Notes: generated from the letters alone by a model not told the origin. Shown: positions 10,738-23,400, counted from the first letter of the stretch. The stretch is DNA of 64,000 nucleotides from Dryas octopetala (GCA_963921425.1 OY992834.1:19295923-19359922); one strand, 5' to 3'. Made by a program: numbers and translations.

Positions 10738-11235
10738 AGCCAAAGTTATTTGGATTTTGTGACAGTGATTGGGGAGGTAGTGTAGATGATTTGAAGAGCA
10801 CGTACTTCTGGATATGCATTATATTTTGGCACAGGTGTATTCTCTTGGGCATCCAAGAAGCAACAAACTGTTGCTCAGTCTAGTACAGAGGCAGAGTATG
10901 TATCTGCATCTTTGGCAACTTCTCAAGCAATGTGGCTGAGAAGAATCCTAGAAGATTTTGGTGAAAAACAAGGAGAAGCAACTCCAATCTTATGTGATAA
11001 CAAATCTGCAATAGCTACGACTAAAAATCCTGTCTACCATAGTCGATCCAAGCACATAGTTATCAAGCATCACTTCACTAGAGATGCAGTGGAGGACAAT
11101 GAGATTGAGGTTAAGTATTGCAGAACTGAAGATCAAGTTTCAGACATATTCACTAAAGCCTTGTCAAAATTCAAGTTTCAGTACCTCAAAGGACTTCTGG
11201 GAGCTAAGCAACAAGGCATTAAGGGGGAGTGTTAA
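10738..11235 (+). pseudogene. Copia-2 RNase H remnant, unit A
   Basis: RNase H follows the RT deletion directly. The start (CDSDWGGS) and end (CDNKSAIA, then SKHIVIKHHFTRD, then DIFTKAL) of the domain are readable in two frames separated by a shift near 10,880. The purine tract and 3' LTR follow. Confidence 0.85.
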
Positions 11236-11571
11236 AGTTAATGCCCTTTTACTTAACTGACCTTATTTTAGTTGTTAAGCCTTTTGTTAGAGTTTAGTAT
11301 TTTAATATTACTTTGACTTTTGGTGTATGGTTAATATTAAACCACATGAGTCTTCTGTGTGTGGCTAGTATATATTATCACTGCAGTTGTTCAAGTCTTT
11401 GCAGCTGTACTAAGTAATTTGATATATATGAAATATTAAGTGGTGTGAGCTGCGTCAGTTCAGCCCCCAAAACACTCTCTCTAATTTTTCTCTTCCCCTG
11501 CAACTCTTCTTCAATCTATTGTTTCTATTCTTGAGTGTTTGAGTGCAGGTGAGTTAAAGTTAAATCCAGCA
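11230..11571 (+). repeat. Copia-2 3' LTR, unit A
   Basis: A 342-bp LTR running TGTTAAAGTT to AATCCAGCA, followed by the CACTT duplication. It differs at several positions from the 5' LTR, so this insertion is old. Confidence 0.92.
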
Positions 11572-12090
11572 CACTTTACACCAGAAGAAAGAAACCACAT
11601 GTTCGCAATCTCAAAAAATTTACACAGAGTTAAATCAAAAGTAAATTCCCTATATGATTTTGGGAGTCTACATGTACATCTAATGCATGGAAAACAAACA
11701 CTTCTATGAACCTGCATGAGATGCTGGATCAGGAGGCCGAGCATGAGATCGATTCCTGGATTACACAGCTCTATTCAAAAAACTAAGAATACAAGGAGCA
11801 AGTTGAATAAGTTTCTTTGAATAAAGACATGAAAAAGAATGCATGGTTTTAAACGGTAGATTGGATCCCCTGCCTCATAATTTTTGCCAATCTAAAGTAA
11901 AATGTAATATTCATAAACCCTCTTTAAGGAATGCCTACATACATATACATGACAATATATACATATCAAAACCATCTAAATGCATATCTTACATACACAA
12001 TACTTATTTTTAGGATTACCAAATTGCAATTCACCATATATATATATATATATATATACTCATAATTTAGGTAGCAACACACAAATGTAC

Positions 12091-12272
12091 CTGAATTATG
12101 CCATTTATCTTCCAAAAATGCAGATCATCGGGTTGAACTGCTTCAATCTCCTTCCTGACCTCCTCAACTCCCACATTGTGATCAGTGGACAAGCGTTCTG
12201 CCACCACCAGACTGTGAAACACTCTCTGGTTGACGACTGCTCGGGAGTCCCCAAGATTCTCCGCATACAAAA
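12091..12272 (-). pseudogene. PP2C (clade D type) single-exon fragment, unit A
   Basis: The minus strand encodes a 60-residue piece of a plant protein phosphatase 2C. It contains NLGDSRAVV, VAERLSTDHNVGVEEVRKEI and INGIIQ, which match the central part of clade-D PP2Cs in order. The fragment is bounded by an AG acceptor (at 12,273-12,274) and a GT donor (12,089-12,090), so it is an exon rather than a retrocopy. The residues expected between QPDD and INGIIQ are shortened, and no other PP2C exon was found nearby. The same 182-bp exon occurs at 44,046-44,227 and 55,598-55,779. It is a gene relic beside the kinase, on the same strand. Confidence 0.78.
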
Positions 12273-13184
12273 CTACATTTCAAATTTCAGAAATTGTTGT
12301 TGTTGAGGTTTTAATGGCATTTGTAATTGTTTCGGTTGTTGTTGTTGTTGTTGTGGAGATTTTAGTGTTTTGAAAGATTTTTGAAGCCTTTTTTAGAGTG
12401 CATCCTATTTAACCCAGATTTTTCTCATTTTCTCCAAGCATCATGATACATTTTCCAAGAAGTATTTTCCATGCAATGCTTCAAATTTACAATCTATATA
12501 TGGAAGGAAACTGAAGCAGCAAGGCAATAGTAATTAAAATAACCAGTAATGGTATGAACATATGGAGAGACAAATTGCTACACATAACCAGGATGAACAG
12601 AGGAGAAAATTTTGGACATTTGGATAGCTTTTAATGTTGGTCTTACAACAATTTCAAGTGCATTTTTGGAGCCAGCCAAAGTAGACCATTCCAGGTAACT
12701 AGTGAAAGAATGGTTACAAGTTCAAATCCTGAAAAGTTTCATGTTTAGATAAAGAAAGAAGTCCATGAACAGCAATCTTTCTTTATCTTTTTAATTTAAA
12801 TGACTAATAATTTAAATGATTAATAACTAAGTATCTTCGCTTGACAAAATTTGTCAAAAATAGTTTTTTTAATTTATGGTCAGAATAATCATAATAAAAA
12901 AATATAGTTGTCTTTCTAGTTGAAAATAGTTCTTGATGAATTTCCACCAAGATAATCTCCAAAAGCCCTCAATATTATTGTTGAATCCGAATGTGCGGAT
13001 GTCTTGTATCTAATACATATTGCACAATAGCACTATATAAATACTTCTCAAACGTACTATATAAATCATAAAATAAAGTTACGTCTCTCAAATATTACAT
13101 GACTGATATTTGTCCTACCATATAGGAAAGAACAATTCCTCGCACAGAGTGGCAATGTTAGCCTATTCCCTTGTACATAACAGA
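12273..13184. other. Non-coding spacer between the PP2C exon and the kinase
   Basis: AT-rich and duplicated in units B (44,228-45,143) and C (55,780-56,695). It holds a short GTT/TTG run (12,296-12,355). I see no gene. The part nearest the kinase stop codon is probably its 3' untranslated region. Confidence 0.6.
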
Positions 13185-15670
13185 CTAACTGGTGGTACAT
13201 ATCTCTTCATCTGCATTTTCAATTAAACTAATCGACTCTTCAACATCATCATTTGATGGTGTTGATGACCATGTTGTTTTTGAATTGTCTTCATCAACTG
13301 CCACTGCATTCTCTTGTGGATATAGGAAAGGCTTTGCAGGCATATGAAGGCATTCAATTTCTCCTTCAAGCATGTTTACCACTTTGTGCATCGAAATAGG
13401 ACGGTCACTAGGCTTCATTTGTATGCACCATAACGCAACTATAAGCATCTTCTTTGTCATTTTCTTTTCATCCTCTGAGGCATCTTCCATTTCTATTTCA
13501 TTTCCTTCACTGAATTGGTCATAAACCCATGAAGGAAAGTAAATTTGGCTTGAATGGGCTGCAACTGCATTCAAATTCTTTCTTTTGCCTGCAATTTCCA
13601 TCAACAACATTCCAAAACTATAGATGTCGGCTCTGAATGACACACCTCCAATATTTTTGTAAAACAATTCTGGAGCTATGTATCCCATGGTTCCTCTTGC
13701 TGCAGTCAAAGTCAAACTGCTATCATCTAATGGGCATAATCTTGCTAGTCCAAAGTCAGAAATTTTTGGAACAAAATTCTCATCAAGAAGAATGTTGTGA
13801 GGCTTAATATCAAAATGCAAAATTTGCATGTCACATCCTTTATGTAGATAGTCAATACCATGAGCCACTCCAAGTGAAATTTCAAATGATTTTTCACAAC
13901 TTAGGGCGATAGACTCTTCTTTAGGAAATATGTATTTATCAAGAGACCCATTTGGCATGAACTCGTATAAAAGAGCACGCTTTGATCCCTCAGAACAGTA
14001 ACCTATTAGTTTCACCACATTTACATGATGAATCCTCCCAATGGTGGCAACTTCATTGATAAAATCTTGTCCATTAGCTTTGGAGTTACCCAACATCTTA
14101 ATTGCTACAAGGTGGCCGCTACGAAGCTTTCCTCTATATACAGTGCCATAACCTCCTTCTCCTAATTTATCCTTAAATCCTTTTGTCATCGTCTTGACAT
14201 TTGAGTAAGAGTACCTTATTGGCATGAGGTTGTTGTGACTTTGTAAGAATTCTTCTATAGGGCCATACATTGACAAGTGTCGCCTTTTCGATTTATAGAT
14301 CAAAAGTACAATGACACATGGAATTCCCAGAATAGGTTTTGCTGCAATCCACGCCATTACTGCAATGGATCAAATAGGAAATCATGACTATAATTTAGGC
14401 TGTTCCTACTTGAAACTATAAAAATTAATTGTTTACCACAAGAGATCTGAACTGTTTGGCTCCTGTATGATTTTTATATATTGGAAAGAGCCATATTATT
14501 CGCTCACGTACATTAAAAGGAAAAAAAACTCACCAGGGTAGCCAAAGATAAGTAAAATCACTGCAAGTAACAAAAAAAAAAAAAAAAAAAAAATTAACAG
14601 AGAGTTAAGACTGAGAGTTGATTAAGTTGTTTTGGAAATTAAGCATAACTGAAAAAAGTGAAAACGATAAGATTGAGAGACTTCGCACAATCTAATACGA
14701 TAGTCAGAAGGGGGAAGTTCCTGGTGCCTGCATCATCCAAGACAACAATAATATCAACTCATACATCTTGACACGTTTAATCTGAAACGAATAGTGGAGA
14801 GAGAGAGAGAGAGATCGAGGGAGACTAATGCATGCTAATAAAGAGGGAGATTGAGTCTTCCCATGAAAAGAAGTACGTACCACAATAAGCTTTGTTGATT
14901 TCAACTACGACGTAGCAATAATGATTATTCCACCTAATAGGATCTCTCTCGTAGCTGGGCAAAAATGAAAGTTCAAACCCGTAGACCAGCTCATTGTAGA
15001 TGTCTATGTACGACACGTTCTTGTCCTTTGTAGCGGCGCGCGATGTGATCATAACCATAACCTCTATACGGCACAAGTCCCTCAAATCTGAGGCATTTAA
15101 ATGACCAATCTTAACAAACGAATGCCTACCGGAACTGCTCATAGCATCAATAATGCAAGGACTAGTACCCACATAAAGATGAGGAGAATTCACTGGGGTT
15201 TTGGTACAGGTCATGAAAATTATAGGCTTTGTCAGTTGAGAGAACTCGACCGTCCCATTATGAAGTTTCCTGAATTGATAAATGCTATATGGATCCCGAT
15301 AACTGAAGTTATAGCTTGCCAACGAATAACGGGGGATTGAAGAGCAGTTACCCTTATGGACGACATTAGGATCCACAACTCGGATTGTGTAGTTATTATA
15401 ATTGATTGACTGTACATAGAATTTTCCAGAATACAAGTTGAGTAGTGTACGGTTGTTCTCACAAGACAGTTCATATTTCCGGTCACCGCAGTTGACTGGA
15501 TCCTGTTTTAGTCGGAAGGGGTAACTTATGTTAGGGATGCTGCCACAGGAAGAAGCTTCACAATGATGATGATCCTTAGCATTGCAAGTTCCGCAGCATA
15601 AGACAACAACTAAAAGGACGACTATGCATAATCGTCCTACAACAACAGGAACTCTTCCAGCTGAAACCAT
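13185..15670 (-). CDS. LRK10-like receptor-like protein kinase, complete, three exons
   Basis: A membrane receptor kinase of the LRK10L (rust-resistance-kinase-like) class. Exons are 15,670-14,881, 14,560-14,534 (27 nt) and 14,359-13,185. All borders are GT-AG and the phases join to give 663 residues. Residues 1-31 are a signal peptide (start [12 protein letters not shown]). Residues from Cys37 form a cysteine-rich GUB_WAK-type ectodomain with several N-x-S/T sites. Residues about 264-295 form the membrane span, built from the micro-exon plus the start of exon 3. The kinase has GEGGYG near 339-344, Lys360, Glu375, HFD with Asp456 (non-RD), DFG 474-476 and APE 501-503. All key residues are present. 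The family acts at the plasma membrane in defence or stress signalling; the ligand is unknown. The upstream region is GA-rich. Confidence 0.92.
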
Positions 15671-15910
15671 GGTGAAAGAGAGAGAGAGATCGAGAGAGAG
15701 AGAGAGAGAGAGAGGGTGTTCAACACAAGTGCACCTTCCTCAGTTCCACACAAGGATATAGAAAAAATATATGGGGAACTTCGCTTAATTTTGTGGTCAG
15801 GAAGCAACATATATGGGGAACTTCGCTTAATTGTCAACATGGAAAAAAGAATATATTGGTCTCTTATTAACTTGTAGAATACTGCCACTGGATCCATTCC
15901 GTTTGAATTA
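15671..15910 (-). promoter_or_regulatory. Promoter/5' UTR block of the LRK10L gene
   Basis: Just upstream of the start codon lies a (GA)n tract (15,677-15,715), then a block whose plus-strand reading includes AAGTGCACCTTCCTCAGTTC, CAAGGATATAG and TTTTGTGGTCAGGAA, ending near TAGAATACTGCCACTGG. The same block recurs at 24.2, 24.8, 30.3-31.0 and 58.4 kb, which marks it as the shared upstream region of this gene family. GA tracts in plant 5' UTRs can bind GAGA-type factors; that role is inferred. Confidence 0.6.
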
Positions 15911-16222
15911 AGAGTGACACATGGAGCGAATCTAAATACCCAAGACGTGTAACCCGATTCCTTCGGCGCAATGTCTCATTAGGAAACTACTAGGAATTTA
16001 ATTAAGTGGCCAATTCTAAATCCCGGCCGCACAACAACAACGTTGACTTAAGTGGCCAAAAAAAATAAAAAAAATCAACAACAACAACGTTGACTTCATT
16101 TACTACTGTAGAAGGTAAAGCATAAGGAAATTAAGCTCCCAAGTCCCAAGTTTTGTGGTCAGGAAACAAAGTGATAATTCCATTTATTTATTTGTAGATT
16201 GCATTTAGTATACGTTTCTGCA
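15911..16222. other. Spacer, no gene seen
   Basis: AT-rich, with a short repeated AACAACAACGTTGACTT motif (near 16,034 and 16,080). Nothing else was recognised. Confidence 0.5.
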
Positions 16223-16780
16223 CACTACAACAAATATGGCCAAAGATCTCTATTTTTTGCACCTATAAATGTGAGGGTGCCTATTAACGAATGAGGTGTC
16301 ACTAATATCAGTTGAACACCAATATCTTTAATCTTTTAAATTTGATATTTATACAGGTATATACATCGAAATAACAAATAAAATCGATATCTAATGTGTA
16401 CATTTATATCATTTTTAGTTAAAAATGCGATGTGTTATAAATCTTACATATCGGTTTAATAAAAAAAAACGATATAACAACCTACCAAATATAGGTTTTG
16501 ATGAGTTTACAATATCGAAAAATAAAACCAAACTAATATTTAAAGTATATTACATATCGGAATCCGTTCTTTTAGATATCAATTATTTGAAAAATCGATA
16601 TATATTGTTTATTAATGATGTCAGATATTCAAGAAAAAAGATGTCTACTTTGTTATAGACATCGGTGGAAAACCGATATCTAAAATATGGTACATTAGAT
16701 ATCACGTCTCCCCTTATCGGTCGAAAACTTAATAGACATCAGTTTTCCACTGATATCTAATGGGGTATTTTCTTGTAGTG
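16223..16780. mobile_element. CACTA-type MITE
   Basis: A 558-bp element with ends CACTACAACAAATA and TATTTTCTTGTAGTG. A GCA duplication fits if the last G is shared. The interior is full of ATATCGGT / ACCGATATC words in both directions, the same words found near the ends of the 33.5-39.7 kb CACTA element. It looks like a deletion derivative of that family. No coding capacity. Confidence 0.72.
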
Positions 16781-17282
16781 CACATACAGTATTGCATTAT
16801 TGGTTGGTTTTGAAACCATGCCGTATAAATTTCACCGCCTAGAGCTCTTATCGAGCATCGAGGGCTTGCCTGAAGGAGGAAGCCATTTATAATGATAATG
16901 ATGTGGATGTGCTGGCCTACTAGTTAAACCTTGGTATTTATAGGGGAAAAGAGCATAGCTTACTCATTAGATTCCCTAATGGATTCACATAAACTGGAAT
17001 CCCACATGTGAACCAACATGAAAAATGAATCGGACGGAGTGTGGAGTTAGTGTATGGTCTTGTCATTGGCTAGGTTGTGTCATGTCAAGTCAAATATTTG
17101 AATCCAATACCTTTATTTCATTTCACTAAACATAAAACAAGAAATCAAACACAACACGATTTATTTCATTTCACGATACGATACAAACGACAAATACAAA
17201 CATGCACACAAAGGTGTTTTACCAGAAACTCAAAATCAAAACAAAATGCAACACATATAAACGACAAACACAAAGACACATA
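16781..17282. other. Spacer, no gene seen
   Basis: Possibly the outer part of the PIF/Harbinger element whose transposase follows. No terminal repeats could be fixed. Confidence 0.4.
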
Positions 17283-17852
17283 AAACGTCGACGTTCAATG
17301 TTGGCGTTGTGCGTGAGCGTGACTTCCTTGGCGCATCCAGAGGTGCTTTATCAAATTTTTCTTTAAACGATCGTGGAGTGGCCTTGACCTAATCAACCTC
17401 AACCGAGAAAGTCTTTTCAGCACATGACGTGAATGATAACCTTCATCTCTATCATATGGTGAAGTGTCATATCATGACACAGCTCAGGCCATCCTTTCCT
17501 GAACATGGTTGATGTCATCATCCGATTCATTATCTTCATTTTCTGGCCGCTCGTTTTCAACGATCATATTGTGCATAATTATGTACGTCTTCATAATATA
17601 ACCCAGATTATTAATGCTCCATCCTTTAGCGGGTTTTTTAAGAATCTCTCATCTCACCCTTAGAATCCCGAAAGCCTTCTCAACATCTTTCATGTATGAC
17701 TCTTGATACTTTGCAAATAGTTTATTAGCATCTCATATCAAATTCGATATTGTTTCGATCAACATGGCCCATTTGGGGTAAATCTGATCCATTAGACAAT
17801 ACCTCATTGTGTAGCTGTTTCCATTGACTTTGTATCTGACTTGAGTAATGCT
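17283..17852 (-). pseudogene. PIF/Harbinger transposase (HARBI1-like nuclease), C-terminal part
   Basis: The minus strand reads NGNSYTMRYCLMDQIYPKWA, then IETISN, then KLFAKYQESYMKDVEKAFGIL, then IIMHNMIVENERPENED. This is the C-terminal half of a PIF/Harbinger DDE transposase, including the region of the last acidic residue (DVEKAFGIL). At least three in-frame stops occur. The gene is cut at 17,852 by a CACTA element and resumes at 23,844. Confidence 0.82.
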
Positions 17853-18049
17853 CACTAGAACAAAAAGTACATATTATAGCACTTTAGTATAGCATTTTTT
17901 TCAAACTGCTATTATAAGTAATAAAATTATAGCACTTTAATTAAAAATGCTGTAAACTATTTTAAGGCCCACAATCTTTAGGCGTCTGTTCAGAAACCCA
18001 ACATTTTGTTTACGCGGTTTATTTCCCTCCCACTTGATCTGGGATAGTT

Positions 18050-18430
18050 TTAACTTTTGCTCTCTCTGTCTCTCTCTCTCTCATCTTCCTCTAATTTATC
18101 TTCCGATCGAGCACTTGGCTGAGAAACGCTCACTCACTCCCGCTCACTTTCGCTCGCTCACTCAGTCTCCCTTACCCACTCTCTGTCATGTCCATAGGTA
18201 AGTCTCTTCTCATGATTTTCTACAATTTTGATTTTAGGGTTAGTGGGTTTTGGGGAAAATTGTGTGGGGAAGAATCAATTTTTCATGTGCTTGAACTATG
18301 GGCAGCATAAAATTTATTCATATGTTTTTTTCTCTCTAAATTTTCATGTTCCATGAAGGACGAGAGCGACGAGGACAAGCACAAGGCCGAGCTCTGGTTC
18401 GACTCCACTCTCGCATATGCCCCTTTAAGT
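18050..18430 (+). other. Exon-like blocks inside the CACTA element, unidentified
   Basis: A CT-rich leader (18,058-18,180) is followed by ATGTCCATAG and a GT donor at 18,197. A GC-rich block at 18,360-18,428 lies between an AG acceptor and GTACGT. One frame of the second block reads DESDEDKHKAELWFDSTLAY. The base composition differs sharply from the surroundings, which suggests exons, either of the element or of a captured host gene. I cannot name the gene. Confidence 0.4.
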
Positions 18431-21400
18431 ACGTTCCCTATCTATCCCTCTTCTAACTTCTCTGTGTTTTTCATTGTGGTTGAATTTCTTCAATTCATTT
18501 GCTTAGTGCTTCTTCTTTGTTAGGTTTTCTCTCAGATATATCTTTCTTGCATTGCATTTGGTGTCGATTTTAGGGTTCTAGCTTGGCTTTCTTCTTTGAA
18601 TTCCGTTACCTCTCTTGGAAGTTTAGGGTTTCAATTTTCGTTTCTGCGATGAATTTTGTTCCAATTGAAGCGATTGGTGTCTCGATGCTTGCTCTGTTTT
18701 ATGGTATTTGATTGCTAAGAAAATTAGTTTGGTTGTCTTTGGATGCTAAGAGTTTAGGGACTAGAAAAGAAAATTCAGTTTATTTATTTTTTGTTAGTGA
18801 TTTCATTTTCACAATTGAAAAACTAAACTCAATTGTGGGGTTCCAAATTCTTGAAAGCATGATTTTGTTCTTTACTTCTATTTTTGGTTAATCTATTTTC
18901 AGAAATTAAATAAGAGGTTATGGGTGTTCTTCAATTAAGCCATTGATTTGCCTGTTTTTATTTGGCTTTCTTTGATTTTCTTTGCAGTTTTCATTAGAGC
19001 TTCAATGTCATTTTGTCTACAAAAGAAGCAGAAATTAGAAGCCAAAGCAGGTATTGCAGTACAGTTTCTAGGTTGTAGTTATAAAGTATTTTGGCTTTTG
19101 ATATTTAATGTTTTTTATTTGAACACTATGGGGTGTAGTGTTCAAATCAAAAACATTAAATATTTGTTACAGTTTCTAGGTTGTAGTTCATAATTAAATA
19201 TTTGTTTGTGTACTTAGGTGTAGTCCCCTTGATGTTCTATCTATAAATTTCATACTTGTATATGAAAAATTGAGTCTTATAATTACTTGGAACCTGAGAC
19301 AACAAAACTAATTAATTGCCTAAACCATTTCAATTGAAAGCTTGGTTTGATCATGGATGTAGGATTTAAACGAAGGTATAGAATCATAATTCATGGGATT
19401 GGTTGTTTTTGTATGACACTGTAGATACCCTATTTGTGTTAAGTGTATGTATGTAACTAATCATTTTGATGGGTAATAATTACCAAGGAAAATGTACTGC
19501 TATCCAAGTTTGGCGAACTTGTAACATAATGATGAGACCTTAAAAGAAATGTGGAAGCAAATATGCTCTTTTGTGGTAAGCTTGTTTTTCCCACTTAGAA
19601 GTCATCAAGAGTACAAGCTCTTATCAAAAAAAGGTAAGGTTGGTATTCTTTGGACGAACAAAGCTTCCCTTATTTATTTAAAATTTACCTAGTAGGTTAT
19701 ACAGCAGTTTTGCGCTGCATTGAGTTAATAAGAAACCCTCTAAGCTTGACTTATTGGTGGTTTGGAACAGCTCTGCACTTATATGTAACTTGATTGTAAG
19801 TTTTGTTTCTCGTTTGCTTAATCTAAGATTAATTCTTATTTTCTATAAAGGTGAAACTTATAGTATTGCAGGTCCATGGTTGTACTAACTTAAACTCTCT
19901 TTTAATTTTATTTGGAATGCAGATAATCATAGTGTGTGAATGCCTTGACACAGTTTAGATCAGAGAATGAGTTAATTTTTGCTAGTAATAAGGTAATGTA
20001 TACTTATAGTTATTTGCTCAAATGGTCAAATTTTCAAAATATGGAGATATATACTCTGAGAAATGGGTAAATAGAGAGGAAGAATTTTTTAATTTGTTCT
20101 TTACTTTGCTACCTGTCTAAGTAGCTACTTTGTCACTGGTTGAAGTGTATCTTGATTATCTACATTTGAGTGGATTTACAGATGTGATAATTATTTTCAT
20201 TTTCTCTATATATAAGAATAAAAAATGGAAAAGGTGATGCATACTGTGATTATCTCAACACTGGTTTTGGTTCTCATTTGGGGGAGGGGCATGTGAAAAT
20301 GAATTTTTAACCTAATTTTTAACACTAATTTTGGTTTTGTGAAACTTGGACTGTTATTTTAAAGACTCTTCTAAATACTAGAACCTGAAAACACGCTATC
20401 CTCACTTGGGTCCTAAATACTACCCTCCTTTTCTATTTTGGGTTTTTTTTTTCTATTTGTTTTTTTTATGATTGTTTATCTCTTATTACTCTATAATATG
20501 CTAACATTCAGTATTAATTTTATTATTTTTCACAGATCTTGCTCGGAAGCTGATACATAAGGTGACTTTTCTTGTGATTATTGTTTCAATTCACGATTTT
20601 GGGGCAAAACTGTATATTTATAGGCTTCTGAAATGTAATCACCTATGTGGAATCTTATTCAGATGACAAACTTCAGGAAGCATTGTCATTTTAGAAATAG
20701 AAGTGTATCCTTGTACATAGATGTCTTTCAATCTAGGATGTCAAGGTGGGTTTGTATTTGTAGAATCTGTAAACTATTCCCCTTTTTTTAAGTTGAAGTG
20801 AAATAGGGCCAAAAGCAAAAGTTTTATTTTTTTGAGCTACAGAAAGACCAAGTTTAAGTAATAAATATCAAACATACTACACTCAGGTGATGTAAAATAC
20901 ATGCTTTTGTGGATATTGTTATAGGTTAGCATTTTTGTTCTTAACTTGAGGATTTGCAGAATCCCTTATCAATTGACTGGTTGGAGTGGTCAGAGAAAGC
21001 CATAAAGGAAGCTTGGAGAGGTACGTTATTTGATTCTCTTCTTTAACTACCTTCTAGAAATTGGTTAGCATAATTTTTTTGCATTAGTTTCCCTAAGGCA
21101 TGTTTTTTGTTTGTACATCCAAAAAGAAAGAAAAAGGCAAAATGTTGAAAGAAAGGCTACTATACATATCAGAAGTCCTGCACATAAATTCTTTCCAAAG
21201 ATGAATAGATACCTTCCCAACTTATCCTTATTTGAGGTCTCTGCTTTCATATGCTCTTTCCCATTTCTTTAAACAGGAAGATAAGAAAGAATTCCACCCT
21301 TGAGATTATGTAGATATATGTTCTACCCTTGATTAATCATTCAAGTAGCACTCAAACCTTTTATACAAATAAACTTGATGCATATATGTACATCAATTTT

Positions 21401-23400
21401 TATTGGTTAGCATACGTATTTTTTATTTGTTTTGGTTCTAACTAGTAATTACCATTCTTTTATGTCAAATAATCTTGCATGCACATAGGGATTTATATCT
21501 ATTGTCTTTGGTTTATGAGAATTTGAGATACGGCAGTCTTGTGTTGAATATGATCAATAGAACGCTTGACACATTATTTTTTCCCATAGGTATTGCCAAA
21601 TATTTCATTCATTTAGCTATTGATGTTGTTCAAAAGAAAAACAAGAATATGTCAAATCTCCTGGTGAAGTCTTTGAGAGGTTGTGAAGTGCTGGTAGTTT
21701 TAGTGCAGATGAGGTTAGTTTTTCTTTTATTTTATATGACAATTAATTCCTATAGTTTGGTGAATATGCAAATAATATTTGTTTTCTGACATGCAATCTA
21801 ATTATAAGTTCCACTATTTTCTTTGCTTTCCACTTGATGGCTCTATGTTATAAATCAATGAGGTGACCCATCATCGTTCAAAGCATATGTTGTTGTAGTT
21901 CATAGGAAACAAGACACAAGGTATTTATGGTTATAATATTGATTAAAGGAGAAAAAGGCTTTTAGTCAGTTATTTAAGATCATATATAAATAATTTCCCC
22001 ATTACATTAAGCAGTTCTTCTCTGCTTTAAGAATCATATACATCTCTTTTTTGTCTTTGTTTTATAGAGAAGTCAAAAGTTACGCATTTTTTATTATTTT
22101 TGTTGTTGCTTGGTGAGTTCTGAACGGATAATATATATGTAGTGACAAGCTTTGTGAATTGTATAGTTTTCTGTTCTTTGAGTTCTGCATGTAGGCTTGG
22201 TGTTGTGAAGTGCTATTTGCCTCTAATACATGTATTAATTTATTTTGTTATTTACTTTCCGTTTGTGGTTCTTTGGTTAAATTTTTAGTATTCTTTTTAA
22301 CTATGAAAAGAAATCTGAATCAAAAGAAACAGCTATATGATTGATATTGTGGTGGACTTGATATAGGTGGGAAGATGAAGCGGGGTATTGAAGCATAAAA
22401 CTAAGATAAAAAAATATTAAGAATTGGGACATGGAAGTTCAGTTTTTTTTTATTTTTTATATGTTTGGCAGAATGAAGTTAAGGTTTGGAGCTAGAAGAT
22501 ACTGTATTAAGTGCTAATTGTCAAACTCATCATTTTGTTCATATAACATATCATCTAAGCATATGAGACCTTAAAATGTACTTTAGCAGCGCATTTTGTA
22601 TAGATCGAGGTTTATAAAAATGTACCTTAAAATGTTCTTTGGTTTGTGATATAGGAAAAGTAGACTTTGAGTTTTAATTTATTAGTAACTCTGAAAACTT
22701 AGATCAATCTGTGAAAAGCTAATTTGAAATTTTTTTTTCATTTTTAGTTGTGGTTTTGTGTTGGAATTGGTTAATTCAATATTAATCCAAACTTTTGATT
22801 GCTTTGTTTTCATAGTAGTAGTATATTAATGTGAATATATAAACTTCTGAGTGAGTGGACATTCATTGGCATATATAGGATTTGTTTTCAGTTTTCTTTT
22901 TTTCTTATACCATTTGATACATCACAAATTCGTTGGTCTTTAAGAGGGTCACATATATACATGTTTTTATTTGGTACATTATAAAGGTAGTCCTTCCTTA
23001 TTAGCACTACAACCTTTAGTAGATTGGGGACACTAATGAAACCTATTGTTGACTATTCTTTTTGGCAGTTTGGAGGCACTTGGATATAATTGGATGTTTG
23101 CGTTTTGGCAGTTTGTAGTCTCTTGGCTATTTGATGCTTTATTTTGAAGAGAGTTAACAAGTTAGGCTTGTTTTTGTTACTATAGGACCTACATATTAGT
23201 GTTTTTTAAAGGCCAATTTGAAACTATGACAGTTGTGAAACTATTATGCTTATGCAGCCTTAACATTGGTATTTGAAGTAACTTGTATATATTGTATTTC
23301 AGGACCAATATATTTAATGATGTGTTTTAGTTCCAATTGTTTCTTTTAATTTATATATATACTTGATAGCACATAAGTTTCATACTTAATGCTATATATA
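18431..23400. other. CACTA interior, mostly intron-like, no domain recognised
   Basis: T-rich sequence with scattered short exon-like blocks, for example 20,961-21,020 (one frame reads SIDWLEWSEKAIKEAW, followed by GTACGT) and 21,591-21,713 (followed by GTTAG). None was assigned to a family. Confidence 0.4.

Larger units (their letters stand above)
593..11571 (+). mobile_element. Copia-2 LTR retrotransposon, unit A copy, nested
   Basis: A Ty1/copia element bounded by the 5-bp duplication CACTT (588-592 and 11,572-11,576). Its LTRs begin TG and end CA. The 5' LTR runs 593-8,535 because it contains a MITE (605-1,032) and the whole of Copia-1 (1,258-8,387). The 3' LTR is 11,230-11,571 (342 bp). 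A primer-binding site TGGTATCAGAGC (8,538-8,549) matches the end of initiator Met tRNA. The purine tract AAGGGGGAG lies just before the 3' LTR. Gag, protease and integrase remain in broken frames. The reverse transcriptase is deleted: about 1.2 kb present in unit C is missing at about 10,720. The element is dead. Confidence 0.93.

Noticed and set aside
12660..12740. Possible tRNA-derived SINE (GTTCAAATCC near 12,720)
   Set aside because: The B-box-like word is present but a convincing A box at the right distance is not. It recurs only through the unit duplication.
16425..16658. A 77-codon open frame
   Set aside because: It lies wholly inside a CACTA-type MITE and is built from its ATATCG repeat words.
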